Source: JBEKIK01 sp049509395 (GTDB taxonomy: Bacteria; Planctomycetota; Planctomycetia; Pirellulales; Thermoguttaceae). From it: a stretch of DNA of 10,986 nt. How positions within the stretch are numbered: position 1 is the stretch's first letter; each line of letters starts with the position of its first letter. The notes under the pieces are model-generated. The model searched no databases and had not been told where the DNA came from. It was given only the letters and a program-made list of their open reading frames with translations. Location of the stretch: contig JBEKZY010000157.1 of NCBI GenBank assembly GCA_049509395.1, positions 1 to 10,986 of the forward strand, given 5' to 3'. A program made the position numbers and the translations under genes. Below, piece after piece: positions 6,103 to 10,986 of this stretch.

Positions 6103-7131
6103 GTGAAAACAAAACAAGGCGATCGATACCAGGCTTTTCAGGGAAAGAAAATCGACGCAATCGCAATAGAGGGACTTCGTCCGGATGAGGGCAACAGCAC
6201 GATTACAATGGAAATCTCCGGAGTTTATTACACTGTTCATTACAATGTCTACGATCAAGAACTGCAACGTCACGCATCTTTGACGATTTACGTGCCGCGA
6301 TGCGAAGCAGTCGCTTTGCAGGACTGCGAAAAAGGTCTGATCGTCAATGGCTTTCACGGCGATTTACTTGTCGACGGCGGGAAGGTTGAATCACGTGGCA
6401 ACGCAACCTTCCAAATTCACGACCTATACGGTTCGCTGACGATCTCCGACTTGCCGATCAATTCCCTCTCCCTCTCCTTCTCCCTTAGTGCGATTCACGG
6501 AAGCGTTCGATTTTTGCCTCCCCTGACCGATGGATGCACCTGGAACGGTCTAAGCGCACCCTACATGGCTGGACTAATTGGCGTCGGGCGGTTGATGGCG
6601 TCACGGTCCAAGAGCCTTATAACTTGCAAGGAGGTCGAGGGTGATTTCACGGCCTCTTTCTTACAGGCCGATCTGCACTTGGACGGCGTCGCCGGCAAGA
6701 TTGACGTGAGAAATGACTTCGGCGATACAAGCCTCACGGCCGAGACGGCCCTGTCCAAGACAAAACATCGCCTGGTCTCGGAATCCGGCCGAATCGAAGC
6801 CCGCTTCACATCCAATGGGATTGGTTCGCTGCCGATCCAAGCGTTGACCATTTGCGGCTCAGTTAGCGCGGACGTGCCCTACTCCGTTATTGAGGACCAA
6901 CCACAGGAGGCCACCTGGCCGGCTGCGGACGGCTCGGCATGCACCTGGCGTGGAATGATCTCACGGCGCCCTGATAAAATTGCTGAAAAAGATCTGGTTG
7001 CCCGGTGCAAGTTTATGCGTGCCATCGTCAATGGCGAAGACGACTACCCCTGCGTGGACCTCCTTAGCCGCAGCGGCGTCATTCGGATTCTTTATGAGCC
7101 CAAAGAGAAGCTGAAAGCAGAGGAGAACTAG
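6103..7131 (+). CDS. C-terminal half of the interrupted secreted protein (beta-strand, adhesin-like)
   Basis: After the amber codon the frame stays open from 6028 to the stop at 7131. The first possible restart is GTG at 6103, giving 342 residues, but no ribosome site precedes it, so independent translation is doubtful. The region repeats short beta strands, for example LTIYVPRCEAVALQDCEKG and GKIDVRNDFGDTSLTAE, and ends in GVIRILYEPKEKLKAEEN. The pattern resembles the right-handed beta fold of DUF4097-type putative adhesins, although I cannot confirm the family. Motifs such as GKIDVRN and SESGRIEARF, where a self-interaction or sugar surface would lie, look intact. The part therefore shows no decay other than the stop. 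It has no signal sequence of its own and, if made alone, would stay in the cytoplasm. Confidence 0.6.
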   Translation: MKTKQGDRYQAFQGKKIDAIAIEGLRPDEGNSTITMEISGVYYTVHYNVYDQELQRHASLTIYVPRCEAVALQDCEKGLIVNGFHGDLLVDGGKVESRGNATFQIHDLYGSLTISDLPINSLSLSFSLSAIHGSVRFLPPLTDGCTWNGLSAPYMAGLIGVGRLMASRSKSLITCKEVEGDFTASFLQADLHLDGVAGKIDVRNDFGDTSLTAETALSKTKHRLVSESGRIEARFTSNGIGSLPIQALTICGSVSADVPYSVIEDQPQEATWPAADGSACTWRGMISRRPDKIAEKDLVARCKFMRAIVNGEDDYPCVDLLSRSGVIRILYEPKEKLKAEEN

Positions 7132-7135
7132 GCCT

Positions 7136-7195
7136 ACCCCAGGCCTGACTTTGATTAGTCGCGCAGGTACGATCAGGATGATTTACGAGCCGTGA
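7136..7195 (+). pseudogene. Remnant of a second copy of the secreted protein's C-terminus
   Basis: In the frame ending at TGA 7193-7195 this stretch reads LISRAGTIRMIYEP. The end of the gene just upstream reads LLSRSGVIRILYEP, nine of fourteen identical and the rest conservative. The upstream gene then carries eight more residues, whereas this scrap stops right after YEP. It has no start or ribosome site. The likely history is tandem duplication followed by loss, or a changed stop and recombination at the gene end. It is too short to be functional. Confidence 0.55.
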
Positions 7196-7211
7196 GTGTC
7201 GATTTTTCCGT

Positions 7212-7643
7212 TTACTTAAAGTCTTCGATGGGCGAGGGAACCGACTGCAAAAATCGCCCCCCGCTTTCGTACCAACCCTGCTTTGTAAATCGGCACCACC
7301 TTATATCAATCAGAAAACCCAGCCAATGACCGTTGCATTCCAGCGATGCGATCATGCGGCGGTACGGCAAGGGCTTGGGATGATAGAAACCCAGACCGCG
7401 ATTCGACAGATGCTTGCCCACCACCGCGACGCTTTTGCCCTCCGGCGTAATGCCGTCTTCGGCAACCGGCGTGAGATGGATCAAGTAGGGAAATGGATAG
7501 CGGTTCTCATGCCGCTTTTCCAATATTTCCCGCTCGCTATATAGCGCGCTCATCAATGCCATTACTTGGCTGCGGACTTCGTCCTCTTGGCAAAAATTGC
7601 TTTGCTGAAGTAGATCAAGGTGCGGTTCATCAAGCTGAATCAT
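7212..7643 (-). CDS. PilZ-like domain protein
   Basis: The 143-residue product starts at the ATG complementary to 7641-7643; only a weak GGTGA precedes it. PilZ domains bind cyclic di-GMP through an RxxxR motif and a (D/N)xSxxG motif on a beta-barrel. Here RHENR (44-48) fits the first and HLSNRG (78-83) the second, with His in the first position instead of Asp or Asn. The rest (VVGKHLSNRGLGFYHP, SLECNGHWLGFLIDIRWCRF, ESGGRFL) has the strand pattern and the closing Gly-Arg-Phe-Leu usual for the domain. The first 40 residues are a helical, acidic extension. There is no signal peptide, so it should be cytoplasmic. The histidine makes nucleotide binding uncertain. The downstream end faces the interrupted operon; the next gene on the same strand is 210 bases upstream, so it is probably transcribed alone. 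Confidence 0.65.
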   Translation of the reverse strand: MIQLDEPHLDLLQQSNFCQEDEVRSQVMALMSALYSEREILEKRHENRYPFPYLIHLTPVAEDGITPEGKSVAVVGKHLSNRGLGFYHPKPLPYRRMIASLECNGHWLGFLIDIRWCRFTKQGWYESGGRFLQSVPSPIEDFK

Positions 7644-7853
7644 GAGTGTTCACCAAGTTTTAAATGGCTTTTTGCCCACCCGCCTGCGCAGTCATGGGCG
7701 AATGGATTATATGGGATATATGGCCTTTGCAGGCACGTGAATACAATATGAAAAGACCACTCGGCGAAAAAAATCTGTAACTATCGATCGAGCACCTTAC
7801 TGGAGAAGCATGCCCCAAGCGCTAGATCATCGAATGACCAAATAAAACCTAGT

Positions 7854-9185
7854 TCATAAATCACGGGATGTCAAATTAGCGAAAATATCGGCCTCGAACA
7901 ACGCAATCGCCCAACGCCGGTAAACATCCCCCATCGCCCGCTGGAAATACGCATTCTCCGGCATTTCCGATGCCGCCCGATTTAACACTTCCAAGGCCTC
8001 CGCGTATTTGCCTTCCTTGCATAACTCTTGCGACCATTGATGATGTACGTGTGCGAAATTGAGCGTGAACGCCTCGTAATGCGGATCACATGCCAACCCT
8101 CGACGAAGCAGATCCACGGCCCGGGCATAATCGCCCGCATTGCCTAAATCGATGGCCCAATTGTTGATCGTGGCCAAAAAATTACCCCGGGCGGTGCTGC
8201 TTTGCGGATCCAGCCGCATCGCTTTGGCATTGGCTGCCGCCGCATCGGCAAAACGCTTTTCCGCCAGAAAATCGATGCCCCGGTTGTAATAAATCATCGC
8301 CGTCAGTTCGATTGGCGATATTTCCCGCAATTTGGCCTTGTCTTTATCAGGCTTCTGCCCAATCGTTTTCTGGGGACTGGCCGAATTATCATGTATTGAA
8401 AATGGGACTGCTCCCTTCTCTAATGTAGTCGGCACACGCCGTGTGCCGGAACTGCATGATAACGGTATATTCCCCTTCCCTTCGACATTATTTAAGAGTC
8501 TGTCGTGCTGCAAACAAAACCACTCCGGACAAGTAGTTTCCACGTCCAGCGTACCGTCCGGCAAAAAAACGCGGCTTAAGGCGTGCCCCGGCGTCTCCAG
8601 CCCGCAACATGATAATCCCAACTCGCCGGCCAGGCAGTTGAACAGCACCGTGGCGCTCACGCAATTAAATTGGCCTTCATCCAGTGCCAGCCGCAAATCG
8701 GTGCATTGGATGTTATACTTCCCTTTAAGAATTTTCCCGTGCAGGAATGTAAATATCGCCTCGACCTGCCGACGCGGCGAACCGTCCCCACCGCCGCTGC
8801 GCTTCAATTCCTCGGCCCATGCCGCCATCCGCTCCCGATAGCGTCTCAATTCAACCGTATCTTTCACCCCGCTGGCGATCAAGCCCGCATCCAAGAGCGA
8901 GAATTCGTCCATTCGCCCATCCGTCGCATCGGCAAACAACCGCTGTTCCAAAACCGATAACGGCGTTTCAACAATCGCCCAAACCCGGGGACTGTCCCCA
9001 TTCAATGTAGTCGGCACACGCCGTGTGCCGGAACTGTAAGATAATAAGTCTTCCCCCCTTAATTCAAACTCGGCATTTTTATCCGATTCTAAACCCGCCT
9101 GATTGGTATCTGCCCGGGCCGGCAGACAAATACTCAGCCATAACGTCAGCGACCATATCACACTTCTTAGCAAGGCTTTTTGCAT
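7854..9185 (-). CDS. Exported transglutaminase-like / TPR protein carrying two inserted palindromic repeats
   Basis: The 443-residue product begins with a signal peptide (residues 1-25, WSLTLWLSICLPARA then DTN); an AGGAG lies somewhat far upstream, around 9204-9208. Residues about 70-225 resemble the transglutaminase-like cysteine protease fold. The putative catalytic triad is Cys175 (QFNCVSATVLF), His201 (TPGHALSRV) and Asp214 (LDVETT), in the expected order. Residues about 295-430 hold three tetratricopeptide-type helical repeats (FADAAAANAKAMRLDP, YARAVDLLRRGLACDP, YAEALEVLNRAASEMP), likely for protein contacts. SSGTRRVPTTL occurs at 51-61 and again at 245-255, just before and just after the catalytic domain; these are translated copies of a palindromic DNA repeat. 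Substrate and partners are unknown. The nearest neighbours give no operon context. Confidence 0.8.
   Translation of the reverse strand: MQKALLRSVIWSLTLWLSICLPARADTNQAGLESDKNAEFELRGEDLLSYSSGTRRVPTTLNGDSPRVWAIVETPLSVLEQRLFADATDGRMDEFSLLDAGLIASGVKDTVELRRYRERMAAWAEELKRSGGGDGSPRRQVEAIFTFLHGKILKGKYNIQCTDLRLALDEGQFNCVSATVLFNCLAGELGLSCCGLETPGHALSRVFLPDGTLDVETTCPEWFCLQHDRLLNNVEGKGNIPLSCSSGTRRVPTTLEKGAVPFSIHDNSASPQKTIGQKPDKDKAKLREISPIELTAMIYYNRGIDFLAEKRFADAAAANAKAMRLDPQSSTARGNFLATINNWAIDLGNAGDYARAVDLLRRGLACDPHYEAFTLNFAHVHHQWSQELCKEGKYAEALEVLNRAASEMPENAYFQRAMGDVYRRWAIALFEADIFANLTSRDL
8404..8480. repeat. Palindromic repeat, copy 1, inside the transglutaminase/TPR gene
   Basis: The core 8422-8454 is identical over 33 bases to 9004-9036. 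It contains a perfect 9-bp inverted repeat, CGGCACACG at 8430-8438 and CGTGTGCCG at 8440-8448, with one central base. Looser similarity between the copies extends out to a GGGACTG motif on the left and a TTCCCC motif on the right, so the unit is about 75 bases. On the minus strand it encodes SSGTRRVPTTL (residues 245-255) without breaking the frame. Confidence 0.9.
8988..9061. repeat. Palindromic repeat, copy 2, inside the transglutaminase/TPR gene
   Basis: The 33-base core (9004-9036) is identical to copy 1 and lies 582 bases away, exactly 194 codons, so both are read in the same frame. The left flank holds a second small palindrome (GGGGACTGTCCCC, 8987-8999) that is degraded in copy 1. Its translation is SSGTRRVPTTL at residues 51-61, in the linker between signal peptide and catalytic domain. 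Confidence 0.9.
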
Positions 9186-9416
9186 GACTTCTGCTTGTTG
9201 CGCTCCTAGCGATTGTGCCGCCTACGGACAGATTTCCGGCCGCGGAATACCACCCAATCGCAACAAACATAGGATGCAAAAAGACAACACACGGACAAGA
9301 AGCCGGCAATTTAGGTAGATTTTGTCGCTCTCAGGTCCGTTTACACCAAGAAAAAGCCCTCTGCCGCCAATAAAGATAATGGTTATATTTCGCCCAAATA
9401 GCATGAGTCGATAAGA

Positions 9417-9436
9417 AAAAAAGTACACCACACAGG
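9417..9436. repeat. Candidate attachment site: duplicated 3' end of tRNA-Arg (left copy)
   Basis: Twenty bases are identical, in direct orientation, to 10813-10832, which cover the last 13 bases of the tRNA-Arg gene plus seven bases beyond its 3' end. Weaker matching continues rightward (TCGAAC, then AACCT). A duplicated tRNA 3' end at the far side of a segment is the usual scar of site-specific integration. Confidence 0.7.
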
Positions 9437-9641
9437 TGTCGAACTAACCTCAGAAAACCCGGAAAATATGCGGTTGTCTTCCGAAAGCGGTGCAAAAAGC
9501 GGTGCAGTTGGCGGCGATTCTGCACCAATAGACCCCGACTTGGCCCTGATCGTCAATCACTGGCCCAACCTGTCCGAAACGGTTCGGCAAAGTATTGTGG
9601 CGATGGTCCGGGCGGCGGCCCCGGCTGGCAATGGATGCTAA
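9423..9641 (+). pseudogene. Displaced C-terminal tail, probably of the element's integrase
   Basis: From the att-like repeat an open frame runs to TAA at 9639-9641. It begins VHHTGVELTSENPENM and ends in an acidic, Ala-rich stretch (DPDLALIVNHWPNLSETVR, then IVAMVRAAAPAGNGC). A TAG at 9399-9401 closes it upstream and no start with a ribosome site is present, so it is the end of a gene whose beginning lies elsewhere. The first codons are in the same phase and give the same VHHTG as the open frame that runs into the tRNA at 10813-10832. I remember tails of this kind (HTG-xEP-VTSENP followed by a WP-L helix) on planctomycete tyrosine recombinases, but no catalytic motif is present to prove it. 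Confidence 0.5.
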
Positions 9642-9827
9642 CCTGGATGGGTAGACATGAGCAGTACAAAACTGGTCTCGGGAGATCGGCTTTGTATTTT
9701 TCTTTCTCTATGTTACTTAACACCTAGGTAATTATATACACATGAGAGTGGGTACAACCCCGGGCGGTCCCTCCGGCCTTGATGGGACCCATTGACATCT
9801 AGCTTCCCCTTTCCAGAAAGTTCACTT
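9642..9827. other. Non-coding spacer
   Basis: No gene is visible. A 6-bp inverted repeat (GGTCCC at 9766-9771 with GGGACC near 9784) lies beyond the end of the minus-strand PEP-CTERM remnant, but there is no T run, so I do not call a terminator. Confidence 0.4.
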
Positions 9828-10034
9828 TTAGTAAGTCTGACACAACCGTCGCCAAGTGTAGGCAAGCAGGCTGATGGCACCGACACCAAGGAGGACTGTC
9901 GTGGATGGTTCGGGGACAAGGGTAATTGAGGCAGAGTTTCCGATTATAAACTGGTTGTTGATTACATCACCGTTTGCAAGTGTGCCGGTTAACGTCTCAC
10001 CATCCTGGCGGGCCGTGATATAATGTCGCCAGTC
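9828..10034 (-). pseudogene. Truncated PEP-CTERM protein tail
   Basis: Read leftward from the stop codon at 10035-10037, 68 codons remain open and end at TAA 9828-9830. The end is an unmistakable PEP-CTERM signal: VPEPSTTVLLGVG, a hydrophobic helix, then YTWRRLCQTY. Before it lies a beta-type stretch with NGDVINNQFIIGNSAS. There is no start codon with a ribosome site and no signal peptide, so only the 3' end of a gene survives. It is in the same phase as the membrane protein gene directly upstream, separated only by that gene's TGA. This could be chance (one in three) or could mean that two genes were joined by deletion. Confidence 0.7.
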
Positions 10035-10421
10035 TCAATTGCGACCAGAAGCCGCGGACATAAAGATGCGATTGCAAAGGACTGCGACGGATGCGCCTAT
10101 CGGAATTAGCGCCACACAGATAGAGTATGCACAAGGCCATGCTTGCCAGCCCAAGCGGATAGCCCAATACGCGTGCGAAAGTATTGGCAGGAAAAAAGTC
10201 AGCATGGCCCCCAGTACGCCTTCCAGCCCGTACGCGATTGATACGCCCCAGATCCAAGTAACGAAAAACAGCAACTCCGCGGCTATTTGACCGGAAAAAC
10301 CAGCGAAAGTAACCAACTGATACAGGAATCCCATTCCTCCCCTCTCGATTTCCCGGACGACGTGGAGGTCTCCTTCTATTATTTCACAAAGCGATTTTCC
10401 ACCGTCACCGCTGGTTTCCAT
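10035..10421 (-). CDS. Small integral membrane protein of unknown function
   Basis: The 128-residue product starts at the ATG complementary to 10419-10421, with GAGG about 11 bases upstream. A soluble N-terminus (residues 1-33) precedes about three hydrophobic segments: residues 45-63, 66-86 and 97-117. Trp and aromatic residues sit at the membrane edges (VTWIWGVSIAYGL, SHAYWAIRLGWQAWP). I recall similar uncharacterised short membrane proteins with a WIWGxSIAYGL-type motif in planctomycetes, but no function is known. It lies inside the segment bounded by the tRNA-derived direct repeats and may be cargo or resident DNA. The last residues (SAASGRN) run into the PEP-CTERM remnant and may not be the native C-terminus. 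Confidence 0.6.
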   Translation of the reverse strand: METSGDGGKSLCEIIEGDLHVVREIERGGMGFLYQLVTFAGFSGQIAAELLFFVTWIWGVSIAYGLEGVLGAMLTFFLPILSHAYWAIRLGWQAWPCAYSICVALIPIGASVAVLCNRIFMSAASGRN

Positions 10422-10681
10422 GTTTATATGAACCTCACATGATCCCCTACGCTCAAGTTACCCAATAACCCGAATTTGATAAGGCTGCCTTTGATATTGA
10501 TGCATGTAGAAAAGTGATATTAAAAATATCTTAGCAATTTCAACCAGCGTTTTCAATAATACCCCCCTAAAAATATGCCCTTAGCTGGCAGAAATTGCAT
10601 TGCCAAGCATCAATTAGAGGTAAAAAACCGCCTCAAAACGCAAAATTCTGGTATCATGGTGGGGAATATCGGGAAGGCCGA
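10422..10681. other. AT-rich non-coding region
   Basis: No gene is seen. It lies upstream of the membrane protein gene on the minus strand and should hold its promoter, though no clear -35/-10 pair stands out. Confidence 0.4.
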
Positions 10682-10753
10682 TGCGACTTGCAAGCGGTCT
10701 GCTAAGTGAACCCGGCGGAACCGCACCGCTTAGCTTTGACGTTAGGCGTCGCA
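10682..10753. repeat. Imperfect palindrome with attC-like right half
   Basis: Outer arms TGCGAC (10682-10687) and GTCGCA (10748-10753) enclose an inner stem, GCAAGCGGT (10690-10698) with ACCGCTTAGC (10725-10734), which has one bulged A. An alternative inner pairing is GCTAAG (10701-10706) with CTTAGC (10729-10734). On the right, GCTTAGC, a six-base spacer and GTTAGGC (10741-10747) fit the L' and R' boxes of an integron attC site. The matching left R'' box is not recognisable, so this is either a decayed site or a look-alike. Confidence 0.35.
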
Positions 10754-10819
10754 CTGCTGTCGCCTACATGAAAACTGACCGCAAGACGGACAAGACCTTG
10801 GTGGAAGTGCTCAAAAAAG

Positions 10820-10893
<74 letters not shown>

Positions 10894-10986
10894 TTATTAA
10901 CATGCCGGTCTCTGAAATTACCTTGCATATTAACAACGATAAGCATATCAGAATTTGGAAATACAGGGAAGAGGGGCAAAAAACCC

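Larger units (their letters stand above)
5413..7131 (+). pseudogene. Secreted beta-strand protein gene interrupted by one in-frame amber codon
   Basis: The frame opened at 5413 and the frame closed at 7131 are the same phase (5413 to 6103 is exactly 230 codons). Only a TAG at 6025-6027 separates them. Without it the product would be 572 residues: signal peptide, coiled coil, then a long all-beta region. The 25 codons just after the stop (ADEQKYLAG, then acidic and helical) read as normal protein, so one base change explains the break. It could be a recent pseudogene, a strain variant, a sequencing error or, less likely, programmed readthrough. The two halves are listed separately. Confidence 0.75.

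Noticed and set aside
8332..8841. 169-codon plus-strand open frame opposite the transglutaminase/TPR gene
   Set aside because: It is a shadow frame running through the palindromic repeat and the antisense of the catalytic domain.
8404..9061. CRISPR array
   Set aside because: Only two repeat copies, 582 bases apart, lying inside a coding sequence. There are no regular spacers, and no other array-like periodicity occurs in the window.
9997..10257. 86-codon minus-strand frame overlapping the membrane protein gene
   Set aside because: It is Arg-rich, lies in the wrong phase and lacks the ribosome site. The 10035-10421 frame has coherent membrane segments.

Overview
The window looks like a chromosomal stretch from a member of the Planctomycetota. 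No single gene proves this. The pointers are PEP-CTERM proteins, a secreted beta-strand protein with its own ECF sigma/anti-sigma pair, weak or absent Shine-Dalgarno sites on several genes, a deoxyhypusine-synthase-like gene next to a pyruvoyl-dependent arginine decarboxylase, and short palindromic repeats living inside a reading frame. Base composition is intermediate and uneven: 600-1600 is AT-rich, while the genes between 2300 and 9200 are richer in GC.

Layout. 1-590 (minus) is the N-terminal part of a large secreted beta-strand protein that runs off the left edge. 591-1605 is a long AT-rich gap with a candidate structured RNA at 1279-1402. 1606-2238 (plus) is a small PEP-CTERM protein followed by a good intrinsic terminator. 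2324-3391 (minus) is a deoxyhypusine synthase homologue and 3634-4191 (plus) a pyruvoyl-dependent arginine decarboxylase. The two are divergent, and a 242-base region with two inverted repeats separates them, so together they look like a small polyamine locus. 4334-7131 (plus) is a compact operon: ECF sigma factor, overlapping zinc-type anti-sigma factor, then a secreted beta-strand/coiled-coil protein whose frame is cut by one amber codon at 6025-6027. A scrap of a second copy of that protein's C-terminus lies at 7136-7195. 7212-7643 (minus) is a PilZ-like protein. 7854-9185 (minus) is a secreted transglutaminase-like/TPR protein whose reading frame carries two in-frame copies of a palindromic repeat.

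The right end looks like a decayed integrative element. An intact tRNA-Arg(ACG) lies on the minus strand at 10820-10893. The 20 bases covering its 3' end are repeated exactly, in the same orientation, at 9417-9436. Immediately right of that left copy an open frame continues for 68 codons past the repeat and ends at 9641; its codon phase across the repeat is the same as in the open frame that runs into the tRNA at the right end. Circularising the segment would join the right-hand frame to this tail. That is the geometry expected if the attachment site sits inside the 3' part of an integrase gene. The integrase body itself is missing. Inside the segment are a small membrane protein gene (10035-10421, minus), a truncated PEP-CTERM tail (9828-10034, minus) and a palindrome resembling an integron attC site.

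No complete, unknown defence or metabolic system is visible. The observations most worth following are the split-att integrase tail, the in-ORF palindromic repeats, the amber-interrupted sigma-factor operon and the structured RNA candidate.
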